DNA from: an uncultured Aquimarina sp.
GTDB lineage: Bacteria > Bacteroidota > Bacteroidia > Flavobacteriales > Flavobacteriaceae
Length of the DNA stretch: 64,000 nt
NCBI GenBank assembly: GCA_947498935.1
Contig: CANMMM010000004.1
Location: 62,001 to 126,000 of the forward strand
Direction: 5' to 3'
The position numbers and the translations under genes were made by a program. This document shows, piece after piece, positions 51,704 through 60,486 of this stretch. Position 1 is the stretch's first letter; every line of letters starts with the position of its first letter. The notes beneath the pieces were generated by a model. That model had not been told where the DNA came from, searched no databases, and saw only the letters and a list, made by a program, of their open reading frames with translations.

Positions 51704-53029
51704 TTAATTAAGTCTAAAAATCAGCGTTCCTACACCTCTATCAGCGTTCTGATGTGTTTTTACTTCTATATAATAGGTACCTGGCTCAATATATCCAGTA
51801 ATTTCCCAGTAAGTACTACTATTAATTAACGTTCCATCAGCATTATATAAATAAACTCCCTGATTAAAAGAGTCATCGATACTATCAAAATAATAAAAAG
51901 CCTCTTCAGTTATTGTAAAGTTGTAACGGATGGCTCCATCATCTTTTTTACTGGTGTCAAAGGTAAACGTATCGTCTAATGGAAGCGTTGTAGTATCTAC
52001 ATCACGATCTGATATGTCAATATCTTCTATAACTAATCTAAAACTTCCATTAAGATTAGGTTTTGAATCATTATCAATCAATTTTAAGGTATATTTTCCA
52101 GGATCAATAGATACTACCGATAGTTGGTTGTATTCAGCCGCGATTTCATTGTTGAATTCATCAAATAATTTAAAATTTACTCCATAGTTATTAGTTACGT
52201 CTACAATTTCTAATCCAGCGGTTTTCGTAATTTCAAAATGATAATCAATCTCACGATCGATTTCAGTTTGTAGTAATGAAAAATTAAAAGTTTCGCTATA
52301 AGGAGTGGTAGTAGACCCAACCTCTACATCTGTTGCTGCAAAGTTAAAGTCTTTAGTGATTTCGGTTTCTCCTCCCGTACGATCGTTGGCTACAATTTTA
52401 ATTGTAAACTCTTTCTCTAGGTATGCAGCAAATCGTTTGTCGATGATTGTGGTTCCTACCACATCATTGCTACCTATTACGTAGTCTAAGGTCACAATTT
52501 TATCATTGATATACACATCATACGATAATACGTCTCTGTCTTCATCAAAAGCAGGATACCAGTTTACTCGTAGTTCAGAATTAGGAAATGTATTTATAAA
52601 TTCTACATCACCAAATTGGAAATCACTAGGAGCTCTGTTAAAAAGTAGGTTTTGTGATACAACAGCATCTTTACTCACCATATCATCGGTGTCAAAGGCT
52701 TTGATGGTGATCGTTACTCCAGCCTGAAATCCTTTAGAAAGATTTTGTCCAAGTTTGCTTACTAAATCAGTTGCGTCATACACCAATGATGTCTCACTAA
52801 TCTTACTAGCAATCTCTAGGTTATTGAGGGAGACGCTATAAGTTACTTCGTCGCCATTCGCATCTTCAGCAGCATTCCAGCTAATTTCTAGCGTAGCTCC
52901 ATCGACTACATTTGTCTGAATACCTGTTACGGGATCTGGTGCTACGTTAGGCATTTGATCATCATCATTTCCACAGGATACTGCCAATCCTGCACATACT
53001 AATGCTATTCCGTGTAAAAATTTTCTCAT
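51704..53029 (-). CDS. Lipoprotein with FN3-like and pre-peptidase C-terminal-like domains
   Basis: Lipobox 'LVCAGLAVSCGNDDD', FN3 'DPVTGIQTNVVDGATLEISWNAAEDANGDEVTYSVSLN', C-terminal 'GYIEPGTYYIEVKTHQNADRGVGTLIFRLN'. Confidence 0.75.
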   Translation of the reverse strand: MRKFLHGIALVCAGLAVSCGNDDDQMPNVAPDPVTGIQTNVVDGATLEISWNAAEDANGDEVTYSVSLNNLEIASKISETSLVYDATDLVSKLGQNLSKGFQAGVTITIKAFDTDDMVSKDAVVSQNLLFNRAPSDFQFGDVEFINTFPNSELRVNWYPAFDEDRDVLSYDVYINDKIVTLDYVIGSNDVVGTTIIDKRFAAYLEKEFTIKIVANDRTGGETEITKDFNFAATDVEVGSTTTPYSETFNFSLLQTEIDREIDYHFEITKTAGLEIVDVTNNYGVNFKLFDEFNNEIAAEYNQLSVVSIDPGKYTLKLIDNDSKPNLNGSFRLVIEDIDISDRDVDTTTLPLDDTFTFDTSKKDDGAIRYNFTITEEAFYYFDSIDDSFNQGVYLYNADGTLINSSTYWEITGYIEPGTYYIEVKTHQNADRGVGTLIFRLN

Positions 53030-53253
53030 TCTTTATTGTTTTAATTTTAACTATTTGAGTTTATCCAAAGTATAGTGTCAAATAGCGTATAGATGTTACC
53101 TTCTAAAAATGTTAAAAAAATCAAAATATTTTTATAGTTTTGATTTTCATTGAATTGAGAAAGGGTTGTGTTTTGTGACTTTCCTTATAAAACTCAGAAA
53201 TATCTTGTTATAGAAAATAGGTTATCCTTGTAGTGAATATAAACGTTAAGAAC

Positions 53254-53469
53254 ATGGGTTTAAAAACTGCTTTAAACAAGTATGTTACAGTATCTCCTGA
53301 AGTTTTAGTGGTGAGTGCCTGTATTTAGAAATACCAGAGTTCCTGTGAAAATATCCAAGATTTTTTGGAGAATTACCCGACTGTAGAAAAAAGATTTGCT
53401 CAAAAAGTATTAGAGTTACTGGCTCTTTATGTAATCGAAATAGAGACTGATAATGACGCTGCTGCTTGA
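53254..53469 (+). pseudogene. Degraded DUF433-type antitoxin gene (in-frame stop)
   Basis: Frame from ATG 53254: GLKTALNKYVTVSPEVLVVSACI*KYQSSCENIQDFLENYPTVEKRFAQKVLELLALYVIEIETDNDAAA*. It resembles the DUF433 pattern (…P.V..G.PCI.GTRI.V…DFLENYP…). In-frame TAG at 53326-53328. Confidence 0.6.
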
Positions 53470-53560
53470 CGAAAATCTTCCTAGAAAATTAAAATACCGT
53501 TTTAGTGATGTTTACGAAGTATTAACCGTTCCTGAGATGGGTTGGTTCCCTATAAAGTAA
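53453..53560 (+). pseudogene. Truncated DUF5615-type (PIN-like) toxin gene overlapping the DUF433-like remnant
   Basis: MTLLLDENLPRKLKYRFSDVYEVLTVPEMGWFPIK*: the 'LLDENLP.KL...F....V.TV.EMGW' motif of DUF5615, stopping after 35 aa; 17-nt overlap with the upstream frame. Confidence 0.65.
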
Positions 53561-53616
53561 GCCAGTTGCATTGATTTTTGTAGCTGGTTTTATGATTTTC
53601 ATCAATGTTGCTTCAT

Positions 53617-55008
53617 TTACAAATTACCAGTTATCCATTGCTCGAAAGGAATGTGTATTGCTACAGTGGGTGGAATTGTATGTGTTGCTAAGTCTTCTTG
53701 TAATTGTCGAAAAGCGGCTTTCTTTTGATCATTTGGCAAGTCGATGGTTTTGGATAAAAATCGAAAAAGGATGCGTTCGTAGCTTTCTATGTTTTTTGAT
53801 TTTTTGATATGTTTTTTTGCATCGCTACTGTATGTGCGTATGGCTGGTTTGTCTTGTCGTCGGTATGCGATTAATAAATGCAGCCAATACGTATTGGTGA
53901 TGTGTGTTGGATCGTCTTTTTTGGTGTATCGGTCGATGATATGCTGCGACCAATAGTGGGCTTGGAGGTCTTCGTTTTTCTGATAGTGCAGGAGCGCGAA
54001 TTGGAATCGAAAGGCTAACCAGCGTTCTTGTGGGATGAGTTGTTGGTGGCGTTCTACAAAGGCTTGTATGTTGGCAATCGTAGGCTTGGAATTGTGCAAA
54101 TCGCTTAGTTTTTGGTGGATTTGTATTTCTGTGGCATAGAGTTTTAAGATTTCCTTGATTAGGGCTACGGAAGTGGTGTTGATGGTTTCGATCTTTTGTT
54201 TGAGCAGTAGAATGCGTACAAAGGCTTCTTTGTGCATTTTTTGATGCATTAAATACTCCAAATGGTGGTTGCATACCGAGAAATAACGTGCAAAATATTC
54301 TTTGAGTAATTCTGGATGTTGTTCCCATTCTTTGACAAGGCTCTCGATAGCTTGTCGGGCTTTTTCTGTTCTGTTGCCTGCTAGTAGTTTTTTGAACTGA
54401 TGGAGTGTCTGTAGTGTGCTGTTATGTAGTTGGTGTGTTTTTTTAGTAGAGGTGCTGAAATTAGTGGGGTCTGTGTTGACGAGTAGTAAGTTGGTGTATT
54501 CTTGGGTAACGGTCAGTGCTTCTTGCTGAGCTTCGATGATATGGCTAATGGTAGCGGTATCATGCGGATGTGTAGCTTGGTGTACTTTTCGTTTCCAGTC
54601 TTTGATCTGAAACAGCAATACGTCCTGCTGGTAATGAGTCGCTTTTTTTTCGGCACGTTTGAGTTCGCTATTGCAGATGGTGTAGAGTCCTTTGTGAAAT
54701 AGGATTTCTATATTACGTATGATATCGATCAATTCTGCCTGTACAGAAATCTTGGCATGATAGCAGCGTAATGCTTGTAAAATACGATGCTTTAGGTAGT
54801 TCTTGATAGTGGTGAGTTGGTTGATAAATGCTTTGTCTTGGAATTGGGTTTTGATGGCGGCTTCGTCGTATGTTTTTTGGGCTTCGATGGCGTTGAATAA
54901 CAATAGGTATTCTGCTTCGTCACTTCCTTGGCTACTGAGTTTGAAATAGCGCTTTTCACTTTTGCTAAGGGATTGGATGAGGTAGAATAGTTCTTCGCTT
55001 TTTTTCAT
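53617..55008 (-). CDS. Conserved-looking hypothetical protein, alpha-helical/TPR-like
   Basis: MKKSEELFYLIQSLSKSEKRYFKLSSQGSDEAEYLLLFNAIEAQ...; helical throughout. ATG 55008 preferred over the ORF-track start inside the B6 repeat. Confidence 0.75.
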   Translation of the reverse strand: MKKSEELFYLIQSLSKSEKRYFKLSSQGSDEAEYLLLFNAIEAQKTYDEAAIKTQFQDKAFINQLTTIKNYLKHRILQALRCYHAKISVQAELIDIIRNIEILFHKGLYTICNSELKRAEKKATHYQQDVLLFQIKDWKRKVHQATHPHDTATISHIIEAQQEALTVTQEYTNLLLVNTDPTNFSTSTKKTHQLHNSTLQTLHQFKKLLAGNRTEKARQAIESLVKEWEQHPELLKEYFARYFSVCNHHLEYLMHQKMHKEAFVRILLLKQKIETINTTSVALIKEILKLYATEIQIHQKLSDLHNSKPTIANIQAFVERHQQLIPQERWLAFRFQFALLHYQKNEDLQAHYWSQHIIDRYTKKDDPTHITNTYWLHLLIAYRRQDKPAIRTYSSDAKKHIKKSKNIESYERILFRFLSKTIDLPNDQKKAAFRQLQEDLATHTIPPTVAIHIPFEQWITGNL

Positions 55009-55125
55009 CGATGCGTAGTTTTTAGTTGGGTATTTGTAGGTTTTTTTAGAGATTTGTTTGAATGAAACCTTAAGATAGAAACCTATGTTTTTTGTAAAAA
55101 TAGTATTTTTTATTGGAACATGAAA

Positions 55126-55215
55126 TTGCGTTAGGGATAGCAGTGGAAATCCCACAGCCCGACGATAGGAGGTGCGAGGAATTGGAACGGATAGCCCGAC
55201 CCTTGGGGAACGCCC
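55126..55215 (+). repeat. Family B repeat, copy B6
   Basis: ttgcgttagggatagcagtggaaatcccacagcccgacgataggaggtgcgaggaattggaacggatagcccgacccttggggaacgccc; reverse complement of B5 with only a few substitutions. Confidence 0.88.
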
Positions 55216-55373
55216 AAATTATACAGATACAGTTGCTTATAGATGATAGAGTTTGTAGTATGAGGAAACCTATAATGAGAAAAAGGGAGTTTTTATGGTG
55301 CAGAATGACGGTAAAAGCGTAAAAAATAGGTGAATTTTAGTATTATTGTTCTACACAATTAGAATTGAGGCTT

Positions 55374-57605
55374 ATGGGGTATATGCATTTTCCAAATTAT
55401 GTAATGAGAGTTCCTACATTCTCTTTTTCTACGTACCAATCATTGACCAAAGAGGGCATAGTGACTGAGGATGCGCTGCGTACATTAGCAATGGATGCTG
55501 TGCTTAAAGAAGCATTGTTTCTGGCGTCTCCTGTTTTGTATAGTGAATTCGAAAAGTGGATGAAGGGCGACATAGAGGATGCTGCTGCGTCTGAGCGTTT
55601 GTTTTTTTCGGTACTAAAATATATGAGTAGAATGACCTCTCGGTGTACGCCTTTTGGGTTGTTTGCAGGGGTGAGTGTAGGCAGTTTTGGCGCCCAAACA
55701 GCTATCGAATTGGCTGCGCATACGGATCACAGTAGGGCTACGCGTTTGGATATGAATTATCTAGTGGCATTGTCGCTGGATCTGGCAAAACAAAAGTGGA
55801 TACGTGAGCAATTGGTATTTTATCCCAATACGAGTATGTATATGGTGGGGAAGCAATGGCGGTATGTAGAATATACGTATGTAAAGAGCAAGCGAGTGCA
55901 TCATGTGGTAGGAATTGAAGATGATACTTATATTCAAAAGGTGCTGAAACTTGCCAAAGAAGGGGCTACGATCGCAGCGATGGCTGAGGAATTGGTATGT
56001 GATGAGATTTCGTGTGAAGAAGCATCGGAATATATACATCAATTGATCGATTATCAGGTATTGGTGAGTGAGTTGGAGCCTTCGGTGTCAGGGGCTGTTT
56101 TTTTGGAGCAATTGGTAGCGGTTTTACGGCCATTGAAAGGAACGGAGCAGCTTGTACAACACTTAATGGCTATAGATAAGAAACTGTCGGAAATTGATAC
56201 AACCATGGGCAATGATCCTATGGTATATGAGGGATTGCGTACGTATTTGGAAGCGTTGGAGACGGATTTTGATCCGAAATTCTTGTTCCAGACAGATATG
56301 AATATTACTACACGACATAATACAATAGCACGTAGTACACTGCGGTCTGTGTATAGAGCGATGCGACTGCTGGCCAGAATAACGGAAGTAAAGGATACGT
56401 CTAAGTTGGCGGATTTTCAGAAAGCTTTTGAAGCGCGATATGAAGGTAGAGAAGTGCCACTGGCTAAGGTGCTGGATGTAGAATCGGGGATTGGTTTTTC
56501 TCAGCATCAGGGCGATAATGATGTAAGTGCGATTGTAGATGATTTGGTGTTGCCATTAAAAAAGCGTGCCACTACTTCTAAAACAGTTACTTGGTGGACT
56601 ATACATACGATTTTGCAAGAGAAACTACAGCAATTAGAAGACGGAGGTACTGTGATTCGGTTAGAAGATACGGATGTAAAGGATTTGGAGATGAATTTAG
56701 GGGACTTACCTGATACGATCTATACCATGCTATCGATGGCAGTATTGGAGGGTAAAGAGCAGGTAGTATTGAGTACGTTTAGCGGATCGAGTGGTGCGAA
56801 TTTGTTGGGGCGTTTCTGCCATGGTCATACAGCATTGCATGAACACACGGCTGCAATTGTAGCAAAAGAGGAAGCATTAGCCCCCGATGTATTAGTTGCA
56901 GAGATTGCACATTTGCCAGAGGCGAGAGTAGGGAATGTATTAATGCGACCCCGTTTGAGGAAATATGAGATTCCGTATTTGGCTACTTTTAGGGTGGCAC
57001 CAGAGGCGCAATTGCCTATAGATGATTTGATGTTATCCGTAAAGAATGGAAGACTGCGCATTCGATCTAAAAAGTATGATAAGGAGGTACAACCGAGATT
57101 GACCAATGCACATAATTATTCGTCGGGGCAGTTGCCGATTTATGAATTTTTAGCCCAGATGCAGACGTATAATAAGCGCCCAGGTATTTATTTTGATTGG
57201 GGCCCCCTGATTGATCAGTATACATATTTGCCGAGAGTGGTATATGATACTGTAATTCTGTCGGCGGCGCGTTGGCGATTTACAGCAGCAGCGCTCGAAC
57301 CTTTGTATGCGCACTCGACAGATGATCCGCAATGGGAAATAGCTGTAGACACATTTGTAAAAAAGCATGGACTGCCCCAATATGTGGTATTGGTAGAGGG
57401 GGATAATGAGTTGCTAATCGATATGCAGTGTCGTACTGTTGTACAGATGTTTCTGGCAACCGTAAAAAACAGAAAGCAGTGTTTGCTTAAGGAGTTTTTA
57501 CAGGCAGAAGGTGGGATTGTAAAACAAGGAGATGCGTCGTATACGAATCAGGTGATTGTGTCATTCTATAATGAAGATATGTATAAAAAATTAGCAGATG
57601 GATAA
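55374..57605 (+). CDS. Lantibiotic dehydratase N-terminal (glutamylation-type) domain protein, LanB-like
   Basis: 'VPTFSFSTYQSL', 'SERLFFSVLKYMSRMTSRCTPFGLFAGVSVGSFG' (the R-C-TPFGLFAG signature of LanB N-domains), 'NGRLRIRSKKYDKEVQPRLTNAHNYS'. Confidence 0.88.
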   Translation: MGYMHFPNYVMRVPTFSFSTYQSLTKEGIVTEDALRTLAMDAVLKEALFLASPVLYSEFEKWMKGDIEDAAASERLFFSVLKYMSRMTSRCTPFGLFAGVSVGSFGAQTAIELAAHTDHSRATRLDMNYLVALSLDLAKQKWIREQLVFYPNTSMYMVGKQWRYVEYTYVKSKRVHHVVGIEDDTYIQKVLKLAKEGATIAAMAEELVCDEISCEEASEYIHQLIDYQVLVSELEPSVSGAVFLEQLVAVLRPLKGTEQLVQHLMAIDKKLSEIDTTMGNDPMVYEGLRTYLEALETDFDPKFLFQTDMNITTRHNTIARSTLRSVYRAMRLLARITEVKDTSKLADFQKAFEARYEGREVPLAKVLDVESGIGFSQHQGDNDVSAIVDDLVLPLKKRATTSKTVTWWTIHTILQEKLQQLEDGGTVIRLEDTDVKDLEMNLGDLPDTIYTMLSMAVLEGKEQVVLSTFSGSSGANLLGRFCHGHTALHEHTAAIVAKEEALAPDVLVAEIAHLPEARVGNVLMRPRLRKYEIPYLATFRVAPEAQLPIDDLMLSVKNGRLRIRSKKYDKEVQPRLTNAHNYSSGQLPIYEFLAQMQTYNKRPGIYFDWGPLIDQYTYLPRVVYDTVILSAARWRFTAAALEPLYAHSTDDPQWEIAVDTFVKKHGLPQYVVLVEGDNELLIDMQCRTVVQMFLATVKNRKQCLLKEFLQAEGGIVKQGDASYTNQVIVSFYNEDMYKKLADG

Positions 57606-58485
57606 GATACAACGTTCTTTTATCGTTGGTGGTGAATGGCTGTATTATAAGTTATATACAGGTACGAAAACAGCAGATACAGTTTTGGTAGCTTGCATAC
57701 AGGCTATGGCAGCAGCGGCATACGAGGCAAAGTGGATTGATCGTTGGTTTTTTATACGGTATAATGACCCAGATTTCCACCTACGGATACGGTTTCATGT
57801 TACGGAATCAGAACATTTAGGCAAGATCATGCAGGCGATGTATACCGCTTTGACTCCGTATGTAGAAGAAGATTTGATCTGGAAATTACAGTTGGATACC
57901 TATCAACGAGAAATAGAACGCTACGGAGAGGCTACTATGGAGGCTTCTGAGACGGTGTTTTTTTATGATAGTGTAATGATCACTGAGTTGATTACATTAT
58001 TAGAAGATAGCGAAGAAGGGGAGGAGTTGCGCTGGTTAGCTGGATTGCGTGCGATTGATCAATTGCTTACAGATTTTGGATATACAGCGGATGCAAAGTT
58101 AGCATTGTTAGAGGGGTTAAAAACAGGTTTTGGAAAGGAGTTTGGAATGGATAAGTCCTTAAAAAAACAGCTGGATAAGAAATACCGAGAGCAGCAAGAA
58201 AAGATACAGCACTTTCTGAATCTAACACTAGATACTGCTGCTGAATATACACCGCTAGTAGGGTTGATCGATCAGAAAAGCAAAGCCATAGCGCAGGTCG
58301 TAGCACAGATACAGTCGCAGACTACGCAAAGGCGGTTGGATAATTTGTTACGAAGCTATATCCATATGCTGATGAATCGATTGTTTCGCTCTCAGAATCG
58401 ATTGCACGAAATGGTGTTGTACGATTTATTATACCGAGTGTATAAAAGAGATTGGGGTATTAGGATGTACAGCTCCCGCAAATAA
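57598..58485 (+). CDS. Thiopeptide-type bacteriocin biosynthesis / SpaB C-terminal (elimination-type) domain protein
   Basis: 'SFIVGGEWLYYKLYTGTKTADTVLV...WFFIRYNDPDFHLRIRFHV' SpaB_C signature; overlaps the LanB-like gene by 8 nt. Confidence 0.88.
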   Translation: MDKIQRSFIVGGEWLYYKLYTGTKTADTVLVACIQAMAAAAYEAKWIDRWFFIRYNDPDFHLRIRFHVTESEHLGKIMQAMYTALTPYVEEDLIWKLQLDTYQREIERYGEATMEASETVFFYDSVMITELITLLEDSEEGEELRWLAGLRAIDQLLTDFGYTADAKLALLEGLKTGFGKEFGMDKSLKKQLDKKYREQQEKIQHFLNLTLDTAAEYTPLVGLIDQKSKAIAQVVAQIQSQTTQRRLDNLLRSYIHMLMNRLFRSQNRLHEMVLYDLLYRVYKRDWGIRMYSSRK

Positions 58486-58494
58486 CAGTAGGGT

Positions 58495-59463
58495 TTATAC
58501 GAATACCTCTAGTAATTCTGCATGATTCGCTTTAATAGCTACCTGTGTAGCAGTAGCAGGGAGTAATAGCGTCTCTCCAGTAGCGATGGTTTCTGTATGA
58601 TTGTTGAGCGTAATTTCGGCACTTCCTTTGGTGCACATGTAGATTACGAAAGAGTCTATATTTTGATAATTCTTCTGTAGTGAATTAGTAGCCTTGATAA
58701 AATTGGTCGTAAAATAAGTAGAATCTACAATGGGAGAAGAAGCATTGGTATTTCTGTGGTAGGCTATTTTTTCGTTATTATGATTTTCAAAATCAATAGC
58801 GTCTAGTGCTAAATCCGTATGCAGTTCTCTACACTTTCCTTCGCTATTTTTTCTATCATAATCATATACTCTATAGGTAATATCAGAGGTTTGTTGGATT
58901 TCTGCGAGTAGAATCCCAGAACCAATGGCGTGAATTTGTCCAGCATTGATAAAGAATGCATCGCCTTCTGTGACCTTGTTATGATTTAGGATATGTTGGA
59001 TATTATTTTCTTGTACGTGGTATTGGTATTGTGCTTGGTTGATTTCTTGGTTAAATCCTACTACGATGTCTGCATCTTCATCGGCTTGCATGATATACCA
59101 CATTTCGGTTTTTCCGTAGGAATTATGACGTGCTTTAGCCAATGTATCATCTGGGTGTACTTGTATCGATAAATCTTCTTTGGCATCTATATACTTGATC
59201 AGTAGTGGAAAATCCGTGCCAAAAGTTGCATAATTAGCGGTTCCTACGAATTGAGAAGTATAGATTTGGATCAGTTCTTTAAGGTTCATGCCCTGTAATG
59301 CGCCGTTGGATACTACTGAGATGGTTTCTCCTACATCTGCAATTTCCCAGCTTTCGCCTACATTGGATTGGGTAGTGTCTTTATGTAATACGGTTTGTAA
59401 CTTGTTACCACCCCATATTTTTTCTTTTAAGATCGGTCTGAATTTTAATGGATAGTTCATCAT
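58495..59463 (-). CDS. manA: Mannose-6-phosphate isomerase, class I
   Basis: 'YPLKFRPILKEKIWGGNKL', 'PLLIKYIDAKEDLSIQVHPDDTLAKARHNSYGKTEMWYIM'. Confidence 0.94.
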   Translation of the reverse strand: MMNYPLKFRPILKEKIWGGNKLQTVLHKDTTQSNVGESWEIADVGETISVVSNGALQGMNLKELIQIYTSQFVGTANYATFGTDFPLLIKYIDAKEDLSIQVHPDDTLAKARHNSYGKTEMWYIMQADEDADIVVGFNQEINQAQYQYHVQENNIQHILNHNKVTEGDAFFINAGQIHAIGSGILLAEIQQTSDITYRVYDYDRKNSEGKCRELHTDLALDAIDFENHNNEKIAYHRNTNASSPIVDSTYFTTNFIKATNSLQKNYQNIDSFVIYMCTKGSAEITLNNHTETIATGETLLLPATATQVAIKANHAELLEVFV

Positions 59464-59501
59464 GAGTTCTAGGTTTTATAAGGGTGATACATGTTGTTAG
59501 A

Positions 59502-60320
59502 TTACGCTGCGATGGCAACAGAAGGGATTTCGTAAATTTCTGTGATAGGCTCTACTATGATTTGGTTTGCATTCTGTAATGTTTGTAGTACGTTATAGTT
59601 AACCCAGATAGAAAGTAATCTGAAAGGAATTTCTAAAGCGTCTTTCATACCTAATTTAGAGTCATCCATGTGTACCCATCTTTGTAAAGACTGCTCGTAT
59701 ATCTTAGTTAGCACAGCTGCTCTACCGTAGTGTTTTTTCATTCGTAAGAACATTTCTACGTCGAATAACCATCTGCTAAAGAAATTCTTTTCGAAAAGGA
59801 TGGGTACTAATGTAGCTCTAAATACTTTGGCACCACACTGTGTATCTTCGATAGGTAATCTAAGGATGAAGTACACTAACATTTTTATGATTTTAGAGAA
59901 CAACGCTCTTGTTGCATCTTTTTCTATATTTTCAGTGGCATTTTTAGCTCTAGAGCCAAATACCATGCTTAATTTACTATTGGTCTTTAATGTTTTTAAT
60001 AAACCATCAAAATCTTCGAAATCAGTAGAAAGGTCAGCATCGATAAATCCTATAAATTCGATATCGCCTCTGCTGTGTAAGTAACGTGCACCTACTCTTA
60101 CGGCTGATGCTTTACCAGCATTTTTCTTTACATCGATTACGCTTACCTTTGTAGGATTCACTTCTTGGATCGCTAATAATACATCAATTGTATTGTCTTT
60201 ACTTCCATCATTTACAAAACATAAATGAAAATCATTTTCTTTTTGTATAAAGCTGATAAAAGCATCTTTGTTAATTCTGTTTTCTTCGTTGTAGCAAGGG
60301 ATGATAATTCCAGTTTTCAT
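59502..60320 (-). CDS. Family 2 glycosyltransferase (dolichyl/polyprenyl-phosphate sugar synthase-like)
   Basis: 'GIIIPCYNEENRINKDAF', 'GFIDADLSTDFEDFDGLL', 'RLPIEDTQCGAKVFRA'. Confidence 0.9.
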   Translation of the reverse strand: MKTGIIIPCYNEENRINKDAFISFIQKENDFHLCFVNDGSKDNTIDVLLAIQEVNPTKVSVIDVKKNAGKASAVRVGARYLHSRGDIEFIGFIDADLSTDFEDFDGLLKTLKTNSKLSMVFGSRAKNATENIEKDATRALFSKIIKMLVYFILRLPIEDTQCGAKVFRATLVPILFEKNFFSRWLFDVEMFLRMKKHYGRAAVLTKIYEQSLQRWVHMDDSKLGMKDALEIPFRLLSIWVNYNVLQTLQNANQIIVEPITEIYEIPSVAIAA

Positions 60321-60486
60321 GATAGATTGTTTTTGATTTCTGTTTCAAAATTACCACGAGAACCCGCTGTAACTCCCTGATTTTCGATCACTAGAGGCTT
60401 GCTGTCGACGAATTGTTTTTATCGAAAGACAAACCATTGGTCGAATCAAAAACCTTTGTTGTATCTTTAAGTTATCAGAATCATAT

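Noticed and set aside
55113-55322. Plus-strand ORF 55113..55322 just upstream of the LanB-like gene, considered as RiPP precursor
   Set aside because: Most of it is the translated B6 repeat. No recognisable leader/core and not Ser/Thr/Cys-rich at the C-terminus.
55260-55322. Short ORF MRKPIMRKREFLWCRMTVKA before the LanB-like gene as a precursor
   Set aside because: Only 20 aa, no leader, one Cys and one Thr. Not credible as a lanthipeptide precursor.
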